Shown: one piece after another, positions 8,277-15,040 of the stretch
How the letters are laid out: every line of letters begins with the position of its first letter
Position numbering within the stretch: the stretch's first letter is position 1
Origin: Bacteroidales bacterium UBA5382
GTDB taxonomy: Bacteria > Bacteroidota > Bacteroidia > Bacteroidales > Dysgonomonadaceae
NCBI GenBank assembly: GCA_002409745.1
Contig: DHOU01000012.1
Span: forward strand, 1 to 16,175
Reading direction: 5' to 3'
DNA: 16,175 nt
Made by a program: the position numbers and the translations under genes
The notes under the pieces: generated by a model
The model's database searches: none
Seen by the model: the letters and a program-made list of their open reading frames with translations, nothing else
What the model was told of the DNA's origin: nothing

Positions 8277-8315
8277 ATGTTTTTATAGCTGTTCGACAAA
8301 GATCGCAAAATGTTT
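8269..8315. repeat. 14-bp direct repeat overlapping the ATPase promoter
   Basis: ATCGCAAAATGTTT occurs exactly at 8269-8282 and again at 8302-8315, a 33-bp step close to three helical turns. The first copy contains the -33 element. Bases before each copy are partly alike (GACAAAG before the second; a similar ACAAAG lies further upstream of the first). It could be a paired operator for a regulator of the ATPase gene, or simply a small duplication. Confidence 0.45.
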
Positions 8316-8338
8316 CATGTAGTTAAATTAAAGGTATC

Positions 8339-10162
8339 TTATTTACGAAACAAATGGCTGAAATGGGACGAATACAGTTTAGACAACCCTGCGCGGTTGT
8401 CAATGGCCTCGCCGACTACAATCATGGTGGTCAAGGTCAACTGATTGTCTTTTACAATGCGCGCCAAGTCTTTCAACTCCCCCCGATAGATGCACTCGTC
8501 CTTCCACGTCAGTTTATAACAAGCCGCCACGGGCGTATCGGGCGGATAGTGCTCCAACAACTCGCGTTGCACATCCTCCACAATGGCGGCGCTGAGGAAA
8601 ATACACATCGTACTTTGCGAACGCGCCAGTAAGCTCAATTTTTCTTTTTCGGGCATCGGGGTACGCCCTTCGCCACGGGTCAGAATGATGGTCTGTACCT
8701 TTTCGGGGATGGTAAATTGCGAACGCAATGCTGCCGCGGCCGCTTGAAATGAAGAGATGCCGGGAGTAATGTGATACGACATTCCGTGACTGTCGAAATA
8801 CGCCATCTGTTCCTGAATGGCGCCATAGATACACGGGTCGCCCGTATGCAGGCGCACCACGAGCTTGCCCGCATCATAAAACGATTTCATCAGGGCGAAT
8901 TGCTCTTCGAGCGCCATCGACGCCGAACTGCGAACGGTGGCTCCCTCTTTCGCGTAATAGGTTAACTCGACGGGCACGAGGCTGCCGGCATATAAAATCA
9001 GGTCGGCGGCTTCGAGAAAGTTCTTTCCCTTTACCGAAATCAATTCGGGATCGCCCGGTCCGGCGCCGACAATCTCGATATGCCCGAGGCGCATGGATTC
9101 TTTATTTATCGAAACCGCGAAAGTGAAATCGTTCCCTTCGCTTAACTTTCCCTTTTGCTTCTCCAACACGAGCTCGCCGCCGCCTGCACTGAGAATGGCT
9201 GCCGCCTCCGATACACCTGGCACGGAGGTCACCTGTTCCACTTTTTCGGAAGGATTCGCTACCGGTATATCTTTCAGTTCTTCGGCGGTATAGATTCGGA
9301 CGGGGATATGGTGAAACGTTTCCTGTAAAGCTTCCAGCAACGGTTCATCCTGTTTCAAGTCGATGGTCGAAAGGTCTTTGACGGATGACCACGCCAACCC
9401 CACTTTTTCCATCGCGGAGAGGATATAAGCGGGAACAGCGTCCGGGCGGCAGTTCTTGCGACAGCCCACGCCAAGATGCAATACCGGCGGGCGGTACCAA
9501 ATGGACGGAACCGATATCGGCGGATGAACAAAAGGCGTAACGCCGATCAACAGTTTATATTGCGAAAGGTCGATATCGGCAAAACGATAAAACACATCGA
9601 CGAAAGCAGGCTTCGTCCGTTCCAGATAAGCCGTGCCCTCATCCTTGCATTCGAGCAGCAAAGCCGTTTTCTTCCGGTTGACGAAAAGCGTGAGAGGCTC
9701 ATTGAAATTATCGGCATCAGTCGATACCTGCCAATGGTATTTCGCAGGCAGTACATCCAACGCCCAAAGTCCTGTCGCATCGCTTTGAGTGGTAACCACC
9801 GGTTGAGCGCCGAGGATACGAGCCAATTGCAATGTCCTTTCGTTGGCGCCGCCGATATGTCCCGACAACACCGATACGACAAACCGTCCCGTGCTGTCGA
9901 TATTGATAACGGCCGGATCGGTATGTTTATCGCGGATATAAGGAGCGATAACCCGCACACAAATCCCCATAGCGCCGATAAAAATCAGCGCTTCAGACGC
10001 AAAGAACAACTCCTTTACGGTCTCATCAAGCGATACCCATTCATTTACCCCTTCGCCGGCTCCTTGTTTCGCATAAATCTCACAATCCGGCCACTCTTTG
10101 CGGATGCGTTGCGCAACCGGTAGCCCCTGAGCCGATATCACAATAACTGCTGTTTTCTTCAT
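8339..10162 (-). CDS. cbiG-cbiF: CbiG-CbiF fusion: cobalt-precorrin-5A hydrolase / cobalt-precorrin-4 C11-methyltransferase
   Basis: A 607-residue two-enzyme protein of anaerobic corrin-ring synthesis. CbiF methylates C11 of cobalt-precorrin-4 using SAM; CbiG then opens the delta-lactone of cobalt-precorrin-5A and releases acetaldehyde. The start at 10162 ([13 protein letters not shown]) was preferred over an upstream in-frame ATG at 10186 that lies within the AGATTG repeats. The CbiG part (about 1-350) has SGHIGGAN at 100-107, VTTQSD shortly after, and the CbiG C-terminal motif LGVGCRKNC near 231. The CbiF part (about 360-607) has the methyltransferase motifs GAGPGDP (366-372), YAGSLVP and [10 protein letters not shown] (439-448). 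CbiG marks the oxygen-independent pathway. It is the last gene of the operon; no strong terminator is seen after it. Confidence 0.94.
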   Translation of the reverse strand: MKKTAVIVISAQGLPVAQRIRKEWPDCEIYAKQGAGEGVNEWVSLDETVKELFFASEALIFIGAMGICVRVIAPYIRDKHTDPAVINIDSTGRFVVSVLSGHIGGANERTLQLARILGAQPVVTTQSDATGLWALDVLPAKYHWQVSTDADNFNEPLTLFVNRKKTALLLECKDEGTAYLERTKPAFVDVFYRFADIDLSQYKLLIGVTPFVHPPISVPSIWYRPPVLHLGVGCRKNCRPDAVPAYILSAMEKVGLAWSSVKDLSTIDLKQDEPLLEALQETFHHIPVRIYTAEELKDIPVANPSEKVEQVTSVPGVSEAAAILSAGGGELVLEKQKGKLSEGNDFTFAVSINKESMRLGHIEIVGAGPGDPELISVKGKNFLEAADLILYAGSLVPVELTYYAKEGATVRSSASMALEEQFALMKSFYDAGKLVVRLHTGDPCIYGAIQEQMAYFDSHGMSYHITPGISSFQAAAAALRSQFTIPEKVQTIILTRGEGRTPMPEKEKLSLLARSQSTMCIFLSAAIVEDVQRELLEHYPPDTPVAACYKLTWKDECIYRGELKDLARIVKDNQLTLTTMIVVGEAIDNRAGLSKLYSSHFSHLFRK

Positions 10163-10176
10163 TGTTGCTCTGTTTT

Positions 10177-10203
10177 CAATCTCCAATCTCTATCCTCCAA
10201 TCT
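10177..10203 (-). repeat. Short AGATTG repeats between cobL and cbiG-cbiF
   Basis: The 41-bp spacer, read with transcription, carries three AGATTG cores (GAGATTGGAGGAT, GAGATTGG, AGATTGAAAAC), spaced 14 and 7 bp. The core is the same as in the longer array between cbiK and cobJ-cobH. The purine-rich GGAG segments lie too far from the ATG at 10162 for a standard Shine-Dalgarno. Confidence 0.55.
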
Positions 10204-11391
10204 CTATTTTCTCTTACATCTCATCACCTCTATCCGGTTGAAGTCATCGACGCGGACGGCAATGCTTTCGACGGTAGTCCATCGTTCCTTATCCAACGAT
10301 TCGAGAAACAAGGCCCGGCTTGCCTCCGATACGGAATTAAACACGACGACCGCCCCGCGCGGCATCTTCGCTTCCAGTCGACCGATAATCTCCTTCATCT
10401 GGCCTCCATGCCCGCCGATAAACACGGCATCGGGCGGCGGCAACATCGAGATGTCGATTTCGGTAAAATCCCCGATAAACGTTTCTATCCCCGGAACACC
10501 GAAGCGGCGACTGTTCTTTGCCATCAACTCCGCACCTTCGGTACGCTTTTCAAATGCATAGACTTTCAGATGCGGGAACTGCATCCGCGCCTCGATAGAG
10601 ACGGAACCGGTGCAAAAACCGATATCCCAAAAGACATTCCGGTCGCGCAAGTCAAGCGCATGTAACGTTACCAGGCGTACCGGCATTTTCGTAATCATCT
10701 TCGCCCTGCCGTTCAGCAAATGAAACTCCGCATCGGGAATACCGAAAGGACGCGCACGCCGGGCGGTCTGCCGCAGCATGATGCAATTGGGAAACGCAAA
10801 CGACTGCTGTGCGGCTTCCTGTATGCTCAGGGTGATAACCCGCTCTTGCTCTTTGTTTCCGAGTAACTCCCCGATCGACATCGTATAATTGTCGTATCCG
10901 TATTCGAGCATCCGGGCGGCAATGTCGCGCGGCGTGTGCTGCTTCTTGTCGGTCAACAGCCCGATGGTGCCGTAGCCGAGAATGAGCGCCTCGTCGAACG
11001 CGTTCCACGAACGGCCGGTGAGCGAAACGACATGCATATCGTGATAGGGCGATAACAAGCGATGGGCAAGCAATTGCAGGGAATTGAAAAAGGGATAAAC
11101 GCGCAAACCGGCATCCGGCATTTTGCGCCGGATGGTATTGGCGAAACCGAAAAACAACGGATCGCCGGAAGCGAAAACAATCACGTCATCATACGCTTCA
11201 TACCGGCGGAAAACATCATCCAGCGGAACGGTAATATCGATCCACTCATAGCCTGCCGGCAAATAGGGACGCATGATTTCATGATGGCGCACGCCTCCCG
11301 AAAAAACGGTATGCGAAGTGATGAGCGACGCTACCTCTTCCGAAAAAGATTGCTCGCGGTTATCATCAATACCTATCACATGGAAATTCAT
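10204..11391 (-). CDS. cobL: CobL (CbiE-CbiT fusion): precorrin-6B / cobalt-precorrin-6B,7 C5,C15-methyltransferase and decarboxylase
   Basis: A 395-residue bifunctional enzyme. The CbiE half methylates C5, and the CbiT half methylates C15 and decarboxylates the C12 acetate side chain of the corrin precursor, both with SAM. CbiE (about 1-205) has the family's ASGDPLFFG at 74-82 and LTGR at 125-128. CbiT (about 215-395) opens with GIPDAEF (217-223), has the SAM loop DIGFCTGSVSIEA (256-268) and a Gly-rich GGHGG (326-330). The loop has Phe-Cys where many CbiT proteins have Ala/Cys-Gly, probably a lineage variant. The length fits CobL (about 400 residues). It starts 30 bp after the cobJ-cobH stop and is followed by a 41-bp spacer, so it is in the middle of the operon. 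Confidence 0.94.
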   Translation of the reverse strand: MNFHVIGIDDNREQSFSEEVASLITSHTVFSGGVRHHEIMRPYLPAGYEWIDITVPLDDVFRRYEAYDDVIVFASGDPLFFGFANTIRRKMPDAGLRVYPFFNSLQLLAHRLLSPYHDMHVVSLTGRSWNAFDEALILGYGTIGLLTDKKQHTPRDIAARMLEYGYDNYTMSIGELLGNKEQERVITLSIQEAAQQSFAFPNCIMLRQTARRARPFGIPDAEFHLLNGRAKMITKMPVRLVTLHALDLRDRNVFWDIGFCTGSVSIEARMQFPHLKVYAFEKRTEGAELMAKNSRRFGVPGIETFIGDFTEIDISMLPPPDAVFIGGHGGQMKEIIGRLEAKMPRGAVVVFNSVSEASRALFLESLDKERWTTVESIAVRVDDFNRIEVMRCKRK

Positions 11392-11420
11392 TGTTTTTAT
11401 TTTTTATAAGATCGCTCCCC

Positions 11421-12833
11421 TTACACATCCCTGCCGGGTCTCAACTGCCCGGCGTCGTCGAAAGTAAGGATGGCATTGACGAGCGTGGCCGCCAAGTTAC
11501 TTCCGCCCTTACGTCCCTCCACAATCAGTTTGGGAATAGACCGGAACGGCTTCACCATCTGCTTCGACTCACACACATTGACAAATCCCACAGGAGCGGC
11601 GATGATGCCCGCCGGATGAGCTTTCCCCTTGCGAATCAAGTCGCACAATTCCATCAAGGCCGTCGGTGCGTTTCCGAAAGCGAACAAGGCATCGGGATGC
11701 TCTTCTACCGCCAAACGGATACCGGCTTGCGTACGCGTACTATTTTTCGATTGCGCCATTTCCGCTACCCGCGGATCGTGCAGGCAACAGACAGCTTCCA
11801 CGCCCATCCGCTCCAGCGCTCCCTTCCGGATACCCGAGGCGACCATCGTCACATCGGTCACCACCGTCTTTATTTGTCCCGAGGCGAACAACCCGTAAAG
11901 TTTTTCGACAGCGTGCTCATCGGCATGAAAAATCCGTTCCATTTCGAAGTCGGCGGTCGTATGAATGGCATGCAGCAACGCCCATTTCTTATCCAACGGG
12001 ATATCGGGATGACGAAGTTCCTTTTCGATGGTCCGGAAACTGCGGATCATAATGTCCTGCCCGAGGTTTTTCCCCCCTTGCGAAACCTCATCGCGATAAT
12101 ATCCGCGGGGGGTGATGATTTTTTTCTCCGTGGAAAAATACGTCTGCGAGTTCCCGATGATAATAAGCGAAAACATATCGGCTTCTTCCGGATCGAACGC
12201 TCCTAAAGTCGTCACGCGGATTTCCTGTTCGGGACGGCCTGCCTGCCGTACATGCCCCACCGGCGTGTCGGGCGAACGCTCCTGAAGGAACAGTTCCACA
12301 AGACGGTACAGTTGCCAGTAACGCACTTTGCTCTTCGGATTATAGATCGCCGTCACAAAATCGGCCGAAGCCGCCGCGACGATGCGCTTTTCGATGAGCG
12401 CCCAAGGCGTCATCAGGTCGGAGAGCGACACCACGCAGAAGTCATGCCCCATGGGGCATCCCAGCAGGGCGGCCGCCTTTTGAAAAGCGCTGATGCCGGG
12501 CAATCCCTCCACCGAGACGGGACTGTTTTTCTCTTCCTTCATCTCATACACCAATGGCGCCATACCGTAAATGCCGGCATCGCCCGAACTGATAAGGCAA
12601 ACCGTCTTGCCTTCCGTCGCATGACGGAAAGCCTCTTCGGCACGTTCCCGCTCCTTTTTCATTCCCGTATCGATACACGGCACACCCGGCCGGATGAATT
12701 CTTCCACAAACCGGAAATAATAGTGATAACCGACCACCACATCGGCTTGCCGAAGCGCATCCGACACCGCAGGGGTAATATCTTCCTTTCCGCCGGGTCC
12801 GATGCCGGCGACAATAATCCGTCCTTCTTCCAT
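11421..12833 (-). CDS. cobJ-cobH: CobJ-CobH fusion (CbiH-CbiC): precorrin-3B C17-methyltransferase / precorrin-8 methylmutase
   Basis: A 470-residue fusion. The N-terminal enzyme (about 1-245) methylates C17 and contracts the ring; motifs are GIGPGG (10-15), SSGDAGIYGMA (82-92) and IYNPKS (163-168). The C-terminal enzyme (about 262-470) moves the methyl group from C11 to C12 to make cobyrinate; motifs are HTTADF (291-296, with the likely catalytic His), TDVTMVASGI (326-335), FGNAPTAL (386-393) and APVGFVNV (413-420). The start at 12833 gives MEEGRIIVAGIGPGG, the normal start of CobJ proteins. An in-frame ATG at 12857 would lie within the tandem repeats and is less likely. The fused steps are not adjacent in the pathway. 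It is the second gene of the operon. Confidence 0.94.
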   Translation of the reverse strand: MEEGRIIVAGIGPGGKEDITPAVSDALRQADVVVGYHYYFRFVEEFIRPGVPCIDTGMKKERERAEEAFRHATEGKTVCLISSGDAGIYGMAPLVYEMKEEKNSPVSVEGLPGISAFQKAAALLGCPMGHDFCVVSLSDLMTPWALIEKRIVAAASADFVTAIYNPKSKVRYWQLYRLVELFLQERSPDTPVGHVRQAGRPEQEIRVTTLGAFDPEEADMFSLIIIGNSQTYFSTEKKIITPRGYYRDEVSQGGKNLGQDIMIRSFRTIEKELRHPDIPLDKKWALLHAIHTTADFEMERIFHADEHAVEKLYGLFASGQIKTVVTDVTMVASGIRKGALERMGVEAVCCLHDPRVAEMAQSKNSTRTQAGIRLAVEEHPDALFAFGNAPTALMELCDLIRKGKAHPAGIIAAPVGFVNVCESKQMVKPFRSIPKLIVEGRKGGSNLAATLVNAILTFDDAGQLRPGRDV

Positions 12834-12904
12834 CAATCTTTCCTCAATCTCTATCAATCTCTTTTCAATCCTTCCTCAATCTACACCAATCTCCCATCAA
12901 TCTT
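12830..12904 (-). repeat. Seven-copy AGATTGA tandem array between cbiK and cobJ-cobH
   Basis: On the plus strand CAATCT (one copy CAATCC) begins at 12834, 12845, 12855, 12866, 12877, 12887 and 12898, so the steps are 11, 10, 11, 11, 10 and 11 bp. In the coding sense each unit is AGATTGA followed by 3-5 mostly purine bases. The first unit contains the TGA stop of cbiK and the last runs into the ATG of cobJ-cobH. Both end units are AAGATTGATGG, 64 bp apart. Degenerate linkers between strict cores suggest an old expansion rather than a fresh one. Confidence 0.75.
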
Positions 12905-13817
12905 CTTTCGATCCCTGATAGCGAGCCTTACGTTCCGTGATCCCTTCCACGCGATGAGTCGCGGCAAACTGCAAATGCGCCAGATACAGGTCGCGAATAG
13001 CCGGATACTGTCCCAATCCTTTCATCAGGACTTCCACCTCAAAGCCCTCTTTCTCGAGCGCCTCCTTCCAATCGGTGGCGATATCGTTTTTGGCATGATC
13101 ACCCGCGACAAACATAAAGGGTACCAACACGACTTTCTTCAAGCCGCTCTTTTTCAATTGCGACAACACTTGCTCATATTCGGGGTAGCCCTCCACTGTG
13201 CCCACAAAACAATTGTGATGGCCTTTGTCTTTAAGCATATAGTCGAGCATGGCATATTGAGCCGTAGTAGGCGTATACGTGCCGTGGCCGACCCAAACAT
13301 AGGCCGTGTGCGCATCGTTAGAAACCGTCAGGATATCGATCACCGTCGAATAATCCTCGGGATGATACAACAGCGGATCGCCGGTACGAATCTCCTTAAA
13401 TAGGGAACGTACCTCCGCTACATTCTTTTCCATCGCATCCATTTCCACTCCGTCGATCACGTTCGACGACTGAATGAGCACATGCGTAAAACCATCAGCA
13501 TGCAACTTTTCGAGCGCCTCCAACGGATTTAACTTCTCCACGCCTCGTTGACGCAAACGGTTGATAACGATACGCGACGAATACGCTTCACGCACTTCTA
13601 CCTGCGGATAAGCCTCCTGAATGCGGCGGTTAAGCGCATCAATCGTCACCGCACGGGTATCATCGTGCGTCGTGCCGAAATGAATCATCAGCACGGCGGC
13701 TTTTTCTCCGTCTTTCAACGAAGCCAGCAAATCATGATGCGTATACCGGTCGTCATCGTGCGGGAAAACGCTGAAAGTAGCTATCAATGCCATACAAATA
13801 ACAATAAATTTTTTCAT
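12897..13817 (-). CDS. cbiK: CbiK-type sirohydrochlorin cobaltochelatase, exported form
   Basis: A 306-residue class II chelatase that inserts Co2+ into sirohydrochlorin to give the early cobalt intermediate of the anaerobic cobalamin route. The start at 13817 gives MKKFIVICMALIATFSVFP, a clear signal peptide, so the mature protein is predicted in the periplasm like CbiK-P of Desulfovibrio. The mature end HDDDRYTHHD is rich in His and Asp and might bind metal. Core motifs are MIHFGTTHDDTR (about 44-55), WVGHGT with His178, TVEGYP with Glu209, and FVAGDHAKND with His241; these match the His/Glu metal-handling residues of CbiK. Related periplasmic proteins have been linked to heme handling, but the operon with corrin enzymes favours cobalt. 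It is the first gene of the operon. Confidence 0.92.
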   Translation of the reverse strand: MKKFIVICMALIATFSVFPHDDDRYTHHDLLASLKDGEKAAVLMIHFGTTHDDTRAVTIDALNRRIQEAYPQVEVREAYSSRIVINRLRQRGVEKLNPLEALEKLHADGFTHVLIQSSNVIDGVEMDAMEKNVAEVRSLFKEIRTGDPLLYHPEDYSTVIDILTVSNDAHTAYVWVGHGTYTPTTAQYAMLDYMLKDKGHHNCFVGTVEGYPEYEQVLSQLKKSGLKKVVLVPFMFVAGDHAKNDIATDWKEALEKEGFEVEVLMKGLGQYPAIRDLYLAHLQFAATHRVEGITERKARYQGSKED

Positions 13818-13853
13818 ATTCGAATTCTTTAAAAAGATGATGGAAAGCATTAC

Positions 13854-13884
13854 GGCCCTTCGGCTATCGTAAGATAGCCGGGCC
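13854..13884 (-). promoter_or_regulatory. Strong hairpin in the leader of the cobalamin operon
   Basis: CGGCTATC (13861-13868) and GATAGCCG (13873-13880) form a perfect 8-bp stem with a 4-nt loop. A further GGCC/GGCC pair (13854-13857 with 13881-13884) extends it past a 3-nt bulge. It lies just after the predicted transcription start and about 37 nt before the cbiK ATG. No U-run follows directly, so it is more likely a 5' stabilising or regulatory stem than a terminator. No B12-box is recognisable. Confidence 0.5.
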
Positions 13885-13899
13885 CCGGCATGCCTGATG

Positions 13900-13907
13900 C
13901 AAAGGTA
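13900..13907 (-). promoter_or_regulatory. -7 promoter element of the cobalamin operon
   Basis: TACCTTTG on the minus strand matches TAnnTTTG, but no exact TTTG lies at the expected distance upstream. It sits within an imperfect dyad, AAGGT-7 nt-ACCTT (13902-13918), which could be an operator. The predicted leader is about 75 nt. Confidence 0.45.
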
Positions 13908-14137
13908 ATAATAACCTTACATATTTACGCCCGAAAGAAAAAGTTTTGCTCTTTTTCGGCATCATATGAGCATATAAAAACAGATCGCCGCCCTCCTCCG
14001 CCCTATACAGACAAAGCCGTTCCGGGCAGCGACGATTTTTCCGGCAGAGCACTTGCGCTACGGTTCTTTGTGCACAATACTTTTGTAGATAGTCCCTTTG
14101 CGCCGGGTATTATCCAGTTTATGCCGCATTGCTCGAA
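13908..14137. other. Intergenic stretch without a supported gene
   Basis: About 320 bp separate cbiK from the small ORF at 14138. Short ORFs occur on both strands, but none has a recognisable domain or promoter. CCGAAAGAAAAAG (13931-13943) and CTTTTTCGG (13951-13959) form an imperfect hairpin. TACTTTTG at 14078-14085 on the plus strand resembles a -7 element but lacks a -33 partner and a gene downstream. Base composition is like the cobalamin operon rather than the AT-rich segment to the right. Confidence 0.4.
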
Positions 14138-14314
14138 TTAGCCTTTCAATTTTCTTTTTTTCATCGTTTCGTAATCGATAGGAAAGTGTTCCCTCATTTC
14201 GGCAATCAGATTCCGGGTTGATCCAACAATAGCTCGTATCCTGTTTTCATGGTACAAAAGGAATGTATTTAGAATCTCTCCACAACTTTTTGGGTTGATG
14301 CTATATTGTGTCAT
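14138..14314 (-). CDS. 58-codon ORF overlapping the end of the integrase fragment
   Basis: Encodes 58 residues starting MTQYSINPKSCGEILNTF and ending in a basic tail (MKKRKLKG). It begins in the +1 frame, 14 bp before the stop at 14301-14303 of the integrase N-terminal fragment. The piece ILNTFLLYHENRIRAIVG weakly resembles the start of the core-binding domain of Bacteroides integrases (a helix with a YHN/HN pair then a conserved VG). It may therefore be the frameshifted, truncated continuation of that gene. The rest is not recognised. Whether it is translated is uncertain. Confidence 0.35.
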   Translation of the reverse strand: MTQYSINPKSCGEILNTFLLYHENRIRAIVGSTRNLIAEMREHFPIDYETMKKRKLKG

Positions 14315-14534
14315 AAATGTTGTCCAATTGATAGTTAAACTGGAGCGCTTCTGCGGATTTTGATTTCATCCGTCCAATTCTACCGTCCCACTTTTCAGGT
14401 TTAACGACCAGACCGGAAGTTCCAAGAATACATCTTTTTCCGTTAAGGGAAATACGAATCATTACTGGGCTCTTACCTTCTTTGTTTAGGTAGTTACTTC
14501 GTAAGTAATACGAAATTTTGAATACTAATCTCAT
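14301..14534 (-). pseudogene. Tyrosine recombinase (integrase) N-terminal fragment
   Basis: 77 residues starting MRLVFKISYYLRSNYLNKEG, then PVMIRISLNGKRCILGTSGL, VVKPEKWDG and LDNIYDTI before a stop. This is the arm-DNA-binding domain of Bacteroides-type phage or ICE integrases (Arm-DNA-bind_5-like). Full proteins are about 400 residues; the core-binding and catalytic domains are missing, so it is a broken gene. Arm-type GTAGCCAAA sites lie upstream. A C-terminal integrase fragment lies 0.6 kb away on the opposite strand, so the two are not simply halves of one interrupted gene without an inversion. Confidence 0.82.
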
Positions 14535-14550
14535 AAATCATCATTTTTAA

Positions 14551-14569
14551 TGTGGATTTAGAATCCACA
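14551..14569. promoter_or_regulatory. Operator-like hairpin upstream of the integrase fragment
   Basis: TGTGGATT and AATCCACA form a perfect 8-bp inverted repeat around TAG, 17 bp upstream of the integrase ATG. The position suits an operator or a leader hairpin. No protein partner can be named. Confidence 0.4.
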
Positions 14570-14632
14570 AAGTTCAACATATAAATTTAATATTGAATGA
14601 TTTACAAGTATTCAAATGGTATCCATCCGGTG

Positions 14633-14689
14633 TTTTTGGCTACACTTTTTTTTCAGTATTTTTTTCTGTAGCCAAATTGTAGCCAAAAA
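14633..14689. repeat. GTAGCCAAA arm-type repeats
   Basis: TTTTTGGCTACA (14633-14644) is the exact reverse complement of TGTAGCCAAAAA (14678-14689). A further copy, TGTAGCCAAA, lies at 14667-14676, 11 bp from the last. One inverted and two direct copies about a helical turn apart, beside an integrase arm-binding domain, fit integrase arm-type binding sites. From memory, similar GTAGCCAAA strings lie upstream of many Bacteroides tyrosine integrases. Confidence 0.6.
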
Positions 14690-14752
14690 CTGAAATATTT
14701 CTGAATACTAACACCTACGAACATGTAGTTATAAGGTCGCATACAAACAGAA

Positions 14753-14787
14753 AAAACGCCGTAAAATCTTGACTTTTACGGCGTTTT
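14753..14787. terminator. Strong bidirectional intrinsic terminator
   Basis: AAAACGCCGTAAAA and TTTTACGGCGTTTT form a perfect 14-bp stem with a 7-nt loop, with T-rich runs on both strands. On the minus strand it would end a transcript that starts near 14979, upstream of the integrase fragment. Confidence 0.82.
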
Positions 14788-14979
14788 ATTCCGATGAAAC
14801 TGGTTTTCCGAATACTAAAACGAAACTCGAAAAATGTTTCCAGTGATCCGCCTGGAACCCGAACCTTGTATGATAAACCTCTTGTTATCAGAGACTAAAA
14901 TAGTTACTGTTTGCAGGGGGTACAAATTAGATTAGCAGAATTTTGTCCGCTGTTGGCGCTAACTTGTCTGCATAAAACT
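14753..14979 (-). ncRNA. Candidate structured small RNA or leader transcript
   Basis: A consensus promoter (15015-14986) and the strong terminator (14787-14753) frame a unit of about 227 nt with no start-led ORF of note. Within it, in the transcript sense, are GGACAAA/TTTGTACC (7 bp with one bulge), TGATAA/TTATCA (loop of 8) and TTCCAG/CTGGAA (loop of 8), then the terminator stem. It could be a regulatory RNA of the mobile element or an attenuated integrase leader. It matches no RNA family I recognise. Confidence 0.35.
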
Positions 14980-14985
14980 TAGGTT

Positions 14986-15015
14986 CAAAGTTACTACTAT
15001 TTTTGAAATATCCAA
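14986..15015 (-). promoter_or_regulatory. Consensus promoter within the integrase scar
   Basis: On the minus strand TTTG (15015-15012) and TAACTTTG (14993-14986) are 18 bp apart, as good a match as the ATPase promoter. No coding gene follows before the terminator at 14787, which is the main reason to suspect a non-coding transcript. The region is AT-rich, so a chance match is possible. Confidence 0.5.
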
Positions 15016-15040
15016 ACCATTTGATAAATAATGTTTTAAA

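Noticed and set aside
11391..12206. 271-codon plus-strand ORF antisense to cobJ-cobH
   Set aside because: No family features; fully covered by the motif-rich minus-strand gene.
12830..12904. CRISPR array
   Set aside because: Units are only 10-11 bp with degenerate linkers; there are no 25-40 bp repeats with unique spacers and no cas genes.
12252..13403. 383-codon plus-strand ORF antisense to cobJ-cobH and cbiK
   Set aside because: It is rich in Arg and His with no domain, and runs across two well-supported genes and their junction. It is a shadow of high-GC codons on the other strand.
13818..13920. Cobalamin riboswitch upstream of cbiK
   Set aside because: No B12-box-like string was seen and the predicted leader of about 75 nt is too short for a full cobalamin riboswitch.
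13890..14141. 83-codon plus-strand ORF upstream of the cobalamin operon
   Set aside because: No recognisable features, starts inside the cbiK promoter, and lacks a promoter of its own.
14840..14890. tRNA-like 3' end on the minus strand (GGTTCGGGTTCC, GGCGGATCA)
   Set aside because: It looks like a T-arm at first sight, but the T-stem does not pair, the loop lacks the usual A, and no acceptor or anticodon arm is found. The bases pair better as TTCCAG/CTGGAA.
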